Source: Leptolyngbyaceae cyanobacterium
Lineage (GTDB): Bacteria; Cyanobacteriota; Cyanobacteriia; Cyanobacteriales; Aerosakkonemataceae
Direction of reading: 5' to 3'
Assembly: GCA_036703985.1 (NCBI GenBank)
Contig: DATNQN010000078.1
Span: forward strand, 1-42,360
DNA: 42,360 nucleotides
Numbering within the stretch: position 1 is the stretch's first letter; each line of letters opens with the position of its first letter. Both the position numbers and the translations under genes were made by a program. Below the pieces are notes generated by a model. The model saw nothing but the letters and a program-made list of their open reading frames with translations. It had not been told where the DNA came from and did no database searches. Below are positions 22,663-31,596 of this stretch, piece after piece.

Positions 22663-22917
22663 ATTGAATTTCAAACAAATAAATAAGTAAGATGGCATGG
22701 GTAAACGCACATGGCAGGGCGGGTAAGATAAGCGAGTAAAACAGTTGTATATCAAATACTCTAACTAAACCTGCCCCTACAAATATACCGTCGTTTTTTC
22801 ACACCTACCTACTTAATTATTTTTATTGTTAATAAATTTCCCAGAAGAAGTTTACCCTACAAAATTTTATAAAAGATATGAGAAAATTAATCTCGCTCCA
22901 TCCGCTAAAATTTTTTT
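22663..22917 (+). other. Intergenic stretch after the atp terminator
   Basis: AT-rich, with no convincing gene. It contains GGCAGG and CCTGCC copies (near 22712 and 22771) that could pair over about 50 nt. No promoter box for the downstream gene could be fixed, and no Shine-Dalgarno sequence precedes its ATG. Confidence 0.4.
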
Positions 22918-23829
22918 ATGCGGCGAGACTCCTTATTTTACAAACTTTTCCAACTCTCACCCACCCTATTGTTTGACTTGCTGGCAACTCCACCCGCAAA
23001 TGCCAGCGGCTATCGCTTCGACTCGGTAGCAGTCAAAGAACCAAAATTTGAGATTGATGGCGTATTTGTGCCACCAGATACCGATAATGCAGGCATCATC
23101 TACTTTTGCGAAGTCCAATTTCAAAAAGACGAACGGTTATACGAACGCTTGTTCGGTGAAGCGTTTTTGTATTTTTACAGGAATCGAGAGCGTTATGCTG
23201 ATTGGCAAGTGGTAGTGATTTATCCGACACGCAGTATCGAACAGAGCGATACTCATCCTTATCGATCGCTGTTAAACTGTGACCAAGTGCATCGGGTGTA
23301 CCTAAATGAATTAGGTGAGATTCGACAGTTACCGTTAGGGATAGCGTTAATGGTGCTGACAATTGTCGAAGAAGAACAAGCACCAGAAGCGGCGAGATAT
23401 TTACTAGCACGGGTACAACAAGAAGTTAGCCAACCACAAGCTAGTCAAGCGATAATAGATGCGATCGCCACGATTATCGTGTACAAGTTTACGAATTTAA
23501 GTCGGCGGGAGGTAGAAGCAATGCTGGGATTGCAATTAGAAGAAACCAGAGTTTATCGGGAAGCGAAAGAAGAAGGACGACTTGAGGGACGACAGGAGGG
23601 ACGCCAAGAGGGACGACTTGAGGGACGCCAAGAGGGACGACTTGAAGGACAGCAACAGGAAGCGGCTAATCTTGTTATCCGTCTTTTGTCCCGTCGCTTT
23701 GGAGAGTTATCCGAAAATCTCAGAACGCGCATTTTTAACCTACCGCTTTCTGTGCTGGAAGATTTAAGTGAGGCGTTATTGGATTTTGGCAGTTTGGATG
23801 ATTTGTTAGCTTGGTTAGAGGTACGTTAA
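22918..23829 (+). CDS. Rpn/DUF2887-type PD-(D/E)XK nuclease-like protein
   Basis: A 303-residue member of the Rpn (recombination-promoting nuclease / putative transposase) group, abundant in cyanobacteria. Motifs: FYKLFQLSPTLLFDLL (N-terminal signature), nuclease-type EIDGVFVPP with Asp (about 42-50), and IYFCEVQFQKDERLYERLF (catalytic E-x-Q pattern). The C-terminal half has DUF4351-type helices (RLLSRRFGELSE, LPLSVLEDLSEALLDFGSLDDLLAWL). Between them is a charged tandem repeat (EGRLEGRQ units). Its role here is unknown; the family can be mobile, but no terminal repeats were seen around it. Confidence 0.82.
   Translation: MRRDSLFYKLFQLSPTLLFDLLATPPANASGYRFDSVAVKEPKFEIDGVFVPPDTDNAGIIYFCEVQFQKDERLYERLFGEAFLYFYRNRERYADWQVVVIYPTRSIEQSDTHPYRSLLNCDQVHRVYLNELGEIRQLPLGIALMVLTIVEEEQAPEAARYLLARVQQEVSQPQASQAIIDAIATIIVYKFTNLSRREVEAMLGLQLEETRVYREAKEEGRLEGRQEGRQEGRLEGRQEGRLEGQQQEAANLVIRLLSRRFGELSENLRTRIFNLPLSVLEDLSEALLDFGSLDDLLAWLEVR
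23572..23655 (+). repeat. 12-nt tandem repeat in coding sequence (EGRL/EGRQ)
   Basis: About seven copies of a 12-nt unit (GAGGGACGACTT or GAGGGACGCCAA type) encode alternating EGRL and EGRQ tetrapeptides. Copy number could change by slippage without breaking the frame. Confidence 0.9.
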
Positions 23830-23839
23830 ACTTTGAGGC

Positions 23840-23872
23840 AGAAACCCGGTTTTTTGGAAAAACCGGGTTTCT
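23840..23872. terminator. Palindromic repeat between convergent genes, probable two-way terminator
   Basis: AGAAACCCGGTTTTT (23840-23854) and AAAAACCGGGTTTCT (23858-23872) form a perfect 15-bp stem with a 3-nt loop. It lies between the Rpn-like gene and the oppositely directed VIT/VWA gene. The same core recurs at 33196-33228 and 42216-42283. Confidence 0.75.
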
Positions 23873-23888
23873 CATAGCCGTAAATCAT

Positions 23889-26312
23889 TTAATTGCGAAT
23901 TCGCAAACGCAGGCGAATGGTATTATTAATAGATGGAGGTGCTTGCCAGGTTAAGAGCGATCGCCTAATTGCATCAACTACATTTTGCTCTTTCACTGTG
24001 GAAGCTTGATCATCCAAAACAACTCGCCTCACTCGACCATTTTGCAGGGATAGTTCCAAGACGACTTCGCCGCTAGTGTTGTTGGGGATATTAACATTTT
24101 GCAGGTTTTGGGTGATGGATGCGATCGCATTTGCATCCAATCCATCAGCGCTAATTACTTCAATACGGGAATTACGCAGTGTAATGTCGCCAGACGGCTG
24201 AATTGACGCCGGAGTTGGTGGTGATAAAGGTCTGTTGCTTTGCGAATCTGGACTGCGAGTACCTCCGCCTACTCTACGAGGAGGTGCGCTAGAGGTAGGT
24301 GCAGCAAGTAGGATATTACCAGCAGCACCAACAGCACGGTCTTCTTCACCAAAAACGCCTTCGTAGCTAACGCCTTGGGGCAATTCTACTGGCACTTGTA
24401 CGCGCTGACGAGTACCATCGGGATTAACCCGCACTTCTTCGCTGACGGCGACAAATGCCGTGTATTGGGATAATAAGCGATAATTTAAAGCGGTTTCCGT
24501 CACCGCATCGACGCCAGATTTTGTTTCGCCGCCAAACATTTGATTCATCAAATCCTTGATTCTGGCACGTCCCCACAGTTGTGCGATCGCAGAATTTCCA
24601 CTACTATCAAAATTCACTGGCAGCGTTTTTTCGTAGCGTTTACCGCCAACAGCAGTACCGATAATTTGCAAGTTGCCATTAGTTTTATCAGACTTTTTGC
24701 CAAACAAAACTAATGGTTGATTGGCAAACAAATCTGGTGCTGCTAAGGGATAAATCGTCGGTGATTCTCCCATACCTTGCCAAGAAACTTGGATATTTGT
24801 GAGAACGGGATTATTAATTTGACGGAAAAACTTTTCGGCAACTTCTTGAGTCTGTTCATCTTGACGAATTACTTGGGCAGTACCTCTTCCCACTTCTGCT
24901 AATCGATTAATTATAAACCGATTTACTGAACTCCCAACGCCAAAACCATACAGACGATTTCCTGGGTTTAAATTTCGCTGTACTTCGGCAATTACTTCAT
25001 TTTCATTGCCGATATAACCATCGGTTAGAAGTACGATACTTCGCAGTCTTCCTTGTTGGGCGGATGGGAAATTCAGGACAGCGCGAATACCGTTTAGTAA
25101 TTCCGTTCCGCCTTTAGCATCTAAAGCATCGATATATGCCATTGCTTTAGCGCGATTTGCTGCCGTATTCGCTAATGGTGTTGGAGATAATTGTTGAGTG
25201 GTATTGGCAAAATCGATAATCGTGAAAGTATCTCTGGGATTTAATCCATTAATAAAACGGCGCATTAATTCTTTGGATTTTACTAAAGGATCGCCTTGTT
25301 GAGAACCAGAAGTATCCATCAGGAAGACGACATCTTTAGGTACGATTTCGTTGCTGCGATATCGCAAAGCGGGAATTAAATAAACGGCAAAGTGACCACC
25401 TTTTTCATCAGATTGAGTTAAAACTGTGGCTTCGGTGTTATTGCCAGCAATTCGATAGCGGAGGATTAAATCTTTGTTGGGAATGTTATCTTCTTTTGCT
25501 AATTGAACTTGCCAAATATTACCCTGACGTTGGGTAGTAATTTGATGAGAAGTGGAACGAATATCGGAAATCGGTACTCCGGCATCTATTTCCACGGTAA
25601 CGTTAATATCGTGACCGGAACGAGTACCGGGACGCAAAACTGGTGGGGTAATCCGAGAAGCATCGGGAACTCTATCTGTATCGACTCCCGATGGGGGAAT
25701 TGGATTACCGGGAATATATCTTGGCCCAACTACCATTGGGAAAACAAATTCATAGTTACCTGCTTCAAATTTCAGGCTATCGGTGTAGCGAATCGTGACA
25801 TCAATTTGTTCTCCGGGTTTGATATTAGCAAGAGATTGAGTAAAGATGTTATCTCGTTCTTGTTCTAATAATCCGGCGGTACGCCCTTCTCGTCTAGCAC
25901 GTTCGTAAATTTCTTGTGCTTCTTCTCGTTTTTTAATGTTACCTTTGATAATGCGATCGCCTATTTTAATTTCCATATCATCTACCGCCGCTTCATCCGG
26001 TAATGGAAATACGTAAATCGCTTCCAAAGGGTCGGAAAAAGGATTTTCAAATGTCTGCGTTACTTCTACTCGTGATATATTTCCCGCAACTTTCGCTTTC
26101 ACTTCCGTCTGTTTGAGGGGAAAGACTTGCTGGCGTCCGTCTTTCGATTGCACGAATAAACCGCCAGTGGGCCGATCGCTTTGGTTTTCGGGTGTGGCAG
26201 AATTGCTTCTTTGGGCAAGAACCTGGGAAGATGGTGATAACAGTGGCGTGACTACAGTGTTAGTGCTAGACAGGAGTAAGGTAAAGGGTAAGAGATAAAA
26301 AAGTTTCATCAT
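23889..26312 (-). CDS. Secreted VIT and VWA domain protein with TonB-like C-terminus
   Basis: Probable exported adhesion or surface protein of 807 residues. Signal peptide 1 to about 34 (ending VLAQ). VIT domain about 50-195 (TQTFENPFSDPLEAIYVFPLPDEAAV; the family resembles inter-alpha-trypsin inhibitor heavy chains). VWA domain about 327-500 with metal-ion site DTSGS (333-337). A proline/serine-rich linker follows (about 690-730). The last about 70 residues (GEVVLELSLQNGRVRRVVLDD to RLRLRIRN) look like a TonB C-terminal-type fold. No partner genes are adjacent. The downstream palindrome at 23840-23872 probably ends the transcript. Confidence 0.87.
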   Translation of the reverse strand: MMKLFYLLPFTLLLSSTNTVVTPLLSPSSQVLAQRSNSATPENQSDRPTGGLFVQSKDGRQQVFPLKQTEVKAKVAGNISRVEVTQTFENPFSDPLEAIYVFPLPDEAAVDDMEIKIGDRIIKGNIKKREEAQEIYERARREGRTAGLLEQERDNIFTQSLANIKPGEQIDVTIRYTDSLKFEAGNYEFVFPMVVGPRYIPGNPIPPSGVDTDRVPDASRITPPVLRPGTRSGHDINVTVEIDAGVPISDIRSTSHQITTQRQGNIWQVQLAKEDNIPNKDLILRYRIAGNNTEATVLTQSDEKGGHFAVYLIPALRYRSNEIVPKDVVFLMDTSGSQQGDPLVKSKELMRRFINGLNPRDTFTIIDFANTTQQLSPTPLANTAANRAKAMAYIDALDAKGGTELLNGIRAVLNFPSAQQGRLRSIVLLTDGYIGNENEVIAEVQRNLNPGNRLYGFGVGSSVNRFIINRLAEVGRGTAQVIRQDEQTQEVAEKFFRQINNPVLTNIQVSWQGMGESPTIYPLAAPDLFANQPLVLFGKKSDKTNGNLQIIGTAVGGKRYEKTLPVNFDSSGNSAIAQLWGRARIKDLMNQMFGGETKSGVDAVTETALNYRLLSQYTAFVAVSEEVRVNPDGTRQRVQVPVELPQGVSYEGVFGEEDRAVGAAGNILLAAPTSSAPPRRVGGGTRSPDSQSNRPLSPPTPASIQPSGDITLRNSRIEVISADGLDANAIASITQNLQNVNIPNNTSGEVVLELSLQNGRVRRVVLDDQASTVKEQNVVDAIRRSLLTWQAPPSINNTIRLRLRIRN

Positions 26313-26671
26313 GAGTTATTTTTAAAAGTATTTACGTCTATTTGGTTATAAGATGACATTTTTTGGTTAAAATTAACTTTGGTTACAATTTTTGTAACAG
26401 TACGACTTAAAGAAAAGTTAAAGAAAAAATTGTAAAAACCGGATTTCTACGTAATTTCAACAGTATAGGCAACCTTAGTATCCACTTTTGCATTCAGCCA
26501 GGTATTGTTTTTACGGTTACCCAAAAAAGGATTGAATCGACGATGTAAACAGTGTAAAGTAGATTTTTCTAATCTCCCACCTGCACCTGCTTAGCGTAGC
26601 AACAGTGTAATCAAAAATGTTGTTATGTTAACTTTTTGCCTGCATTAAAATATTGGAGTTTAAGATCGATC
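26313..26671. promoter_or_regulatory. Divergent intergenic region with a palindromic element
   Basis: About 360 AT-rich nt between the start of the VIT/VWA gene and the next gene. It contains the perfect palindrome GTTACAA-TTT-TTGTAAC at 26382-26398, 70 nt from the VIT/VWA start; a near-identical copy precedes purT. No clear -10/-35 boxes were assigned. Confidence 0.45.
26381..26403. promoter_or_regulatory. 23-bp palindromic element, copy A
   Basis: GGTTACAATTTTTGTAAC followed by AGTAC. It matches copy B at 27287-27309 in 21 of 23 positions, in the same orientation. The dyad symmetry suits a dimeric regulator site; the binding protein is unknown. Confidence 0.5.
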
Positions 26672-27241
26672 ATGGCAGAACCTATAGAATCCGATGTTAT
26701 CAAAGCTGTTTGTTGCGAGATTCCTCTTGGTGAATCTGTCTTGGATGCTTATATGCTACCCAGTGGTGAAAAAAGGCTTGGTATCGAGAACGCAGGAATT
26801 GCATTAGGGTATTCAGAACGGTTCTTTTTTCAGCGAACAAAACGGGAATCTAAAGCGCTGAAAGCATTGCAGGGGATGGGTTTTTCCGGCGAACAGATTT
26901 GGTTGAAACCTATTAATATTAATGAGGATGGAGACAAAATAGAATTTGCTTTGGCCAAAACTATTAGCGTGCGTGATTTTGTCAAACTAGTGACTTATGA
27001 AGCGCTTAATAATCGCAATGCTAAAGCTATTATTTTATTAGCCTCTTTTGCTGAGACAGGTTTAGAAAAGATTTTAGAAGATGTATTTGCAGGGCGTTCA
27101 GTAGATTTTATTTTAGAAAAAATAATTCATTATAGCAAATGGACTTATGAAGAATTAGAAGAGGTTTTGCTTTATAACCGTGAAGAGGCTAAAGCTTTAT
27201 ACTCTTGGGGCAATCACCATTCTTTAAATGTTCCATCTTAA
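26672..27241 (+). CDS. Conserved-looking protein of unknown function
   Basis: I do not recognise a named family. The TTG at 26636 would give 201 residues; ATG 26672 (189 residues, MAEPIESDVIKAV) is preferred, with GGAG 13 nt upstream. The N-terminal part (IPLGESVLDAYMLPSGEKRLGIENAGIALGY) resembles the start of phage antirepressor/BRO-like domains. The C-terminal part is helical (AKAIILLASFAETGLEKILEDVFAGRSVDF). The gene is flanked by two copies of a 23-bp palindrome in direct orientation, and stands alone between a divergent gene and purT. Confidence 0.6.
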   Translation: MAEPIESDVIKAVCCEIPLGESVLDAYMLPSGEKRLGIENAGIALGYSERFFFQRTKRESKALKALQGMGFSGEQIWLKPININEDGDKIEFALAKTISVRDFVKLVTYEALNNRNAKAIILLASFAETGLEKILEDVFAGRSVDFILEKIIHYSKWTYEELEEVLLYNREEAKALYSWGNHHSLNVPS

Positions 27242-27286
27242 TTATGAAGAATGTTGAATAGTTAACTAAGTTGTATATTCTATGTA

Positions 27287-27309
27287 GGTTACAGTTTTTG
27301 TAACAATAC
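27287..27309. promoter_or_regulatory. 23-bp palindromic element, copy B, upstream of purT
   Basis: GGTTACAGTTTTTGTAAC followed by AATAC, ending 46 nt before the purT ATG. It overlaps a TACAAT hexamer that could serve as a -10 box, so a bound protein might repress purT. See copy A at 26381-26403. Confidence 0.5.
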
Positions 27310-27355
27310 AATATTTGTTCTATCATCAAAAAACTTGTTGAAAGTTCCTCCTCTC

Positions 27356-28585
27356 ATGTCAGAACTAGATAAGAAATCTCAACTTTGGGGAACGCCCCTG
27401 CAATCCGGTGTTAAACGTATATTACTGCTAGGTTCGGGAGAACTGGGCAAAGAAGTTACCATTGAAGCGATGCGGTTAGGTTTGGAAGTGGTGGCGGTTG
27501 ATTCTTACGGTAATGCGCCTGCGATGCAAGTTGCCCATCGCGCCCGGATCGTTGATATGTTGGATGGAGATAAGTTGCGCTACTTGGTAGAAATGGAGAA
27601 ACCGGATTTTATCGTGCCGGAAGTTGAAGCGATCGCAACTGAAACTCTAATAGAACTAGAACAAGAAGGTTGGCGAGTCATTCCGACTGCTAGGGCAACT
27701 TATCTTACCATGAATCGGGAAGGAATTCGTCGGTTAGCCGCAGAAGAATTAGGTTTGAAAACTTCTGCTTATCGCTTTGCCGATACAGAAGCAGAATATC
27801 GCGATGCGGTGAAAGAATTGGGTTTTCCTTGCGTGGTAAAACCAGTGATGAGTTCTTCTGGAAAAGGACAAAGTACTATTCGCAATGAAGATGACATTGC
27901 ACCTGCTTGGGAGTATTCTCAAACTGGTGGACGTACTCATCATCAGCGAGTGATTGTGGAAGGATTCATTGAGTTTGATACGGAAATCACTTTGCTAACA
28001 GTACGATCGATCGACGGTATATCTTTTTGCCCTCCCATCGGACATATTCAAGTTAGCGGTGATTATCGAGAATCTTGGCAACCTTGTGCGTTAAATTCAG
28101 ATACTCTCAATCAATGTCAAGAAATCGCGCAAAAAATTACCGAAGCGTTGGGAGGTTGGGGTATTTTTGGCGTGGAATTGTTTATTGCTGGCGATCCGAA
28201 TGGCAAGCAAACTGTTTATTTCAGCGAAGTTAGCCCCCGTCCTCACGATACCGGAATGGTGACGATGATCGGCCAAAATATGTCGGAATTTGAGTTGCAC
28301 GTTCGGGCAATTACGGGTTTACCGATTGGGGAGATCGAATTAATCAAGCCAAGTGCTTCGGCGGTGATTTTGGCAGAAGAAGCCGGAGAAAATCCTCATT
28401 TTACTGGCATAGAAGAAGCATTGCGAGTTCCTACTAGTAAGTTAAGGTTTTTTGGTAAACCAACTACTCGGAAAAATCGCCGGATGGGTGTTGCTTTGGC
28501 AATGGGCGATTCGGTGGAACAAGCTAGAGAAAGGGCGAAAGAATGTGCGGGAAAGGTGAAGGTTTTCTCATCGCCTGTTGAGTAA
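27356..28585 (+). CDS. purT: Formate-dependent GAR transformylase (PurT)
   Basis: ATP-grasp enzyme of purine synthesis that uses formate and ATP to formylate glycinamide ribonucleotide. About 409 residues from ATG 27356 (the TTG at 27335 would add seven). N-terminal nucleotide-binding part [24 protein letters not shown] motif [14 protein letters not shown]-grasp core [18 protein letters not shown] and metal-binding [16 protein letters not shown]. It duplicates the reaction of PurN, encoded 3 kb away, but with a different one-carbon donor. Confidence 0.96.
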   Translation: MSELDKKSQLWGTPLQSGVKRILLLGSGELGKEVTIEAMRLGLEVVAVDSYGNAPAMQVAHRARIVDMLDGDKLRYLVEMEKPDFIVPEVEAIATETLIELEQEGWRVIPTARATYLTMNREGIRRLAAEELGLKTSAYRFADTEAEYRDAVKELGFPCVVKPVMSSSGKGQSTIRNEDDIAPAWEYSQTGGRTHHQRVIVEGFIEFDTEITLLTVRSIDGISFCPPIGHIQVSGDYRESWQPCALNSDTLNQCQEIAQKITEALGGWGIFGVELFIAGDPNGKQTVYFSEVSPRPHDTGMVTMIGQNMSEFELHVRAITGLPIGEIELIKPSASAVILAEEAGENPHFTGIEEALRVPTSKLRFFGKPTTRKNRRMGVALAMGDSVEQARERAKECAGKVKVFSSPVE

Positions 28586-28591
28586 GCTACG

Positions 28592-28684
28592 ACGCATTTA
28601 AATTAAATTATTTGCAGACCGAGGAAAATTGGTCTAATTCTCTCCCCTACTCCCCTGGGATCTGAATAAGCGATTTAAATGCGT
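28592..28684. repeat. 12-bp inverted repeat pair after purT
   Basis: ACGCATTTAAAT (28592-28603) and ATTTAAATGCGT (28673-28684) are perfect inverted copies separated by 69 nt. The right arm directly abuts the next inverted-repeat element. Confidence 0.65.
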
Positions 28685-28685
28685 G

Positions 28686-28794
28686 ATACCAAATCCGGGT
28701 TAGTTACCCCCGATATCTTCTCCCTCTTTCCTCCGTGTTCTCCGCGCCTGGAGCGGTTAATTTATAAAGGGGGTTTTTCACCCGGATTTAGTAT
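28686..28794. mobile_element. MITE-like element with 15-bp imperfect inverted ends
   Basis: ATACCAAATCCGGGT (28686-28700) and ACCCGGATTTAGTAT (28780-28794) match as inverted repeats in 14 of 15 positions around a 79-nt non-coding centre. No target duplication was recognised. It lies between two convergent genes. Confidence 0.55.
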
Positions 28795-28816
28795 GACAGC
28801 TTATAGCTAGTAAGAT

Positions 28817-28843
28817 GGTGCGTTACGTTATTACTAACGCACC
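28817..28843. terminator. REP-like hairpin between convergent purT and haemagglutinin-type gene
   Basis: GGTGCGTTA (28817-28825) and TAACGCACC (28835-28843) form a perfect 9-bp stem with a 9-nt loop. Repeats of this kind are common in cyanobacterial intergenic DNA. It ends 25 nt from the 3' end of the minus-strand gene. Confidence 0.55.
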
Positions 28844-28868
28844 CTACAAATAGAGAATTTAAATATTT

Positions 28869-31424
28869 TTACTCGCTTATCCCGTTTTTTGTTTCTCCTT
28901 CCTGTGAAGGTAAAACCTGACAATTTGAAGGAGTCATAGTAGAGGGTGTAACGGGGGAATTATGGGCGGTGAGGATAACTTTACCATCGGGAGTTTGACG
29001 CCAGCTAGTAGCTTCTAATATGTCAGATTCGGGTTTAATTGGAGAAGGCGATCGCACTTCTATTGCTGAGTTTAAAGATTGAACACCAATTAAATTGTAA
29101 CGACCGAACAGCGCATCGTAGGGAATGCTGGGTAATCCACCAGAACCAACAAAAGTAAATCGATTTCCATTACGAGACTGAGTAGAACATATGTCAGTAA
29201 CTACAGTATCGGAAACCACAATACCATCAGACAAATTTACGGGAGTATTTTTTACTGTATTTTGAAATGTTTGAATTTCTACGGTACCGCTTAGATCGGG
29301 TGTTCCTCCACTGGCGGTAATGTCGCTTTCATAAGTTGCGGTATTCCGAAATTGAGTACCGAAAATTCCATTAGTAAAAATAGCGATCGTACCTCCTCTA
29401 GAGGTTTGAGAATTAGCGCTGATGTCGCTATTTTCCAAAGCTACTATAGTACCTGCATTAATCGTCAGGTTTCCTCCATTACCGCTGGCAGTAGTAGAAA
29501 TTAAGCTTCGATCGCGAAGTTGTAGGGAGGTAGCAACTTGCATATCTATGTTACCTCCATTGGCTGCGGCGCTAGAACCAGCAATCGTACCATTGCGATC
29601 GACTAAAATGCGATCGGCAATTAGCTGCATATTTCCAGCATTACCCGAACCTTGACTGGCAACACTGACTAACGCACCATTGGAAACGATCAATTCAGGA
29701 GTAATAATGGTCATCATGCCTGCATCTCCTGTGGGTGAAGGTAATCCTCGGAGTATCTGATAAGGATTGTTAGCTTCTGCGCCAGAACTCAACCTACTAT
29801 TAATAGTCGTGTTACCAGTAATAACATTGTAATTGGGTACTAACCCGCTTACTTCAACTAACTCAGAAGTATTGACGATTAAATTCCCTGCTTTTCCACT
29901 GCCTTCGGTACTAGTTCTGATCGCACCTCCCGCTTGGATAATGACTCTGGAAGCGTTAATTGTCATGTTGCCGCCATTACCACCTGCCATCGTTACGCTA
30001 CCTAAAAAGCTTCTGGTGGGAATTGGTCGATTAGTACGGCTATTTACTCCGATCGCTTCTACACTTTCTTTAGCATTGATGATAACATTGCCTCCATCAG
30101 TTGCTTCTCCAGAATTAGTTGAGACTACCAACCCGCCATTAATTATTCTGAGGTGGTTGGTTGAGATGGTAATATTACCTGGTGTTGCTTTGTGGTAGCC
30201 ATTGGACAAAATACCGCTGAAGGTAAAAGCATTGATGGGAGAAGTTGCGATCGCTTCTACAAAATCGGACGCTTCTATAATGATATTTCCCCCTCTAGTT
30301 TCGGGACGATCGCTGCGGGAATTAGTGTAAATTCCTCCTCCATCACTCATCAGCAAACGCTGAGTAGAAATAATAATATCTGCACCGATTCCATTTGACT
30401 TAATTTGACTGAAGATACCACTGGAAATATTCCCGCTATTATCAGTACCAACTAATTCTACATTTTCTGATGTTCTGATGCGAATTTCTCCTTGAGATAA
30501 ATTGCCTACACTTTCGATCGAAGCGAGAGAACCATCAGTCATTCTTAAGTTTCTGCCTACTAATTGAATGCCGATTTCTCGATCGCCGCTGACGTAGGCT
30601 AATGATTGATTGACAAAATCAATGTTTCCCAAATTATTCACTTGCGAATAATCTAAACTCCATCCGTTTGCCGTGGGATGAAAAAGTACCGTTCCTTGTC
30701 GAACGCTACCGATTTCAATTCTACCGTTTTCGCCACTGACGATACCGCCTTTAAAGATAACGTTTCCACCAACTAATGCGAAGGTCTTTCCTGGTTGCAA
30801 TTGCAATCCTAAGTTTTCACTGTTGCTAGTTGGCAAACTAATTAAATCTTTTTCTAAGGTTAAAGAATGTTGATTGCCATTAACTTGGATCGTGCCGTTA
30901 TTTGGGCGATTCCATTGCAAACCGATCGGTACGTTGATATTTAATAAAGAGGGAGTATTTGGTTGAGTAGCGCTGAAAAAGCTACCATCAGAAAATTGCA
31001 AACTATCTGCTGTCGAACTGAGAAAGGAACCGCCGATATTTAAGCGAGAATTTGGCCCAAAAATGATGCCGTTGGGATTGAGTAAAAATAGGTTAGCACT
31101 ACCATTGGCACGAATCAATCCATCAATATGAGAGATGGAGTTACCGGTTACTCGGCTGAAAATATTTTGAATGCCTAAACTATTATTAAAGTAGGCACTG
31201 CTACCAGTGGGGATGGAAAATTCCTGAAAGCTGTGGAATAAATTACCGCCTGCTGTAGTTCCTCCCTCGATGAGGTTGGTATTGCCTTGTGGAATGACGA
31301 TCGAATTTGTTGGCAATGTGGTATCTGGGACGATTTGTGCTGCTGTGGGACTTTGCATCAACAGCCAAATCCACCAACTTCCCAACACAGTCCACAATCG
31401 GAAAAGATACCTGTTCATGTCCAC
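28869..31424 (-). CDS. Filamentous haemagglutinin-type secreted protein (TPS domain)
   Basis: Exported beta-helix protein of the two-partner secretion class, 851 residues. Signal peptide about 1-29 (WIWLLMQSPTAAQ). The TPS domain (about 30-150) carries LFHSFQEFSIPTGSSAYF, NIFSRVTG, and LFLLNPNGIIFGPNSRL with the family NPNGI motif. The rest is a long Ser/Asn/Gly-rich beta-helical repeat region (GNAGNM, GGNLTINA motifs), ending in a segment with VVTDICS and a cyanobacterial-type C-terminus. No TpsB outer-membrane transporter gene is adjacent; the partner must be elsewhere. Confidence 0.9.
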   Translation of the reverse strand: MDMNRYLFRLWTVLGSWWIWLLMQSPTAAQIVPDTTLPTNSIVIPQGNTNLIEGGTTAGGNLFHSFQEFSIPTGSSAYFNNSLGIQNIFSRVTGNSISHIDGLIRANGSANLFLLNPNGIIFGPNSRLNIGGSFLSSTADSLQFSDGSFFSATQPNTPSLLNINVPIGLQWNRPNNGTIQVNGNQHSLTLEKDLISLPTSNSENLGLQLQPGKTFALVGGNVIFKGGIVSGENGRIEIGSVRQGTVLFHPTANGWSLDYSQVNNLGNIDFVNQSLAYVSGDREIGIQLVGRNLRMTDGSLASIESVGNLSQGEIRIRTSENVELVGTDNSGNISSGIFSQIKSNGIGADIIISTQRLLMSDGGGIYTNSRSDRPETRGGNIIIEASDFVEAIATSPINAFTFSGILSNGYHKATPGNITISTNHLRIINGGLVVSTNSGEATDGGNVIINAKESVEAIGVNSRTNRPIPTRSFLGSVTMAGGNGGNMTINASRVIIQAGGAIRTSTEGSGKAGNLIVNTSELVEVSGLVPNYNVITGNTTINSRLSSGAEANNPYQILRGLPSPTGDAGMMTIITPELIVSNGALVSVASQGSGNAGNMQLIADRILVDRNGTIAGSSAAANGGNIDMQVATSLQLRDRSLISTTASGNGGNLTINAGTIVALENSDISANSQTSRGGTIAIFTNGIFGTQFRNTATYESDITASGGTPDLSGTVEIQTFQNTVKNTPVNLSDGIVVSDTVVTDICSTQSRNGNRFTFVGSGGLPSIPYDALFGRYNLIGVQSLNSAIEVRSPSPIKPESDILEATSWRQTPDGKVILTAHNSPVTPSTMTPSNCQVLPSQEGETKNGISE

Positions 31425-31596
31425 TAGGGTAGCTAGTTTAAGAAGGCTTCAAGGCAGAAAGAATATTTTTTACCTGTCTTAACTGATGAATTATTTCTGC
31501 CGTCTTCTACTAGTGTTATTTTATCTCTATTTAACCGTGAAGTTTAAGTTATAGCAATTAACGGAGCGTTTTGCCCGTGTTTATTGATATTTCTGC

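Noticed and set aside
28869-31424. Plus-strand frames inside the haemagglutinin-type gene
   Set aside because: Shadows caused by the low-complexity repeats of the real gene on the minus strand.
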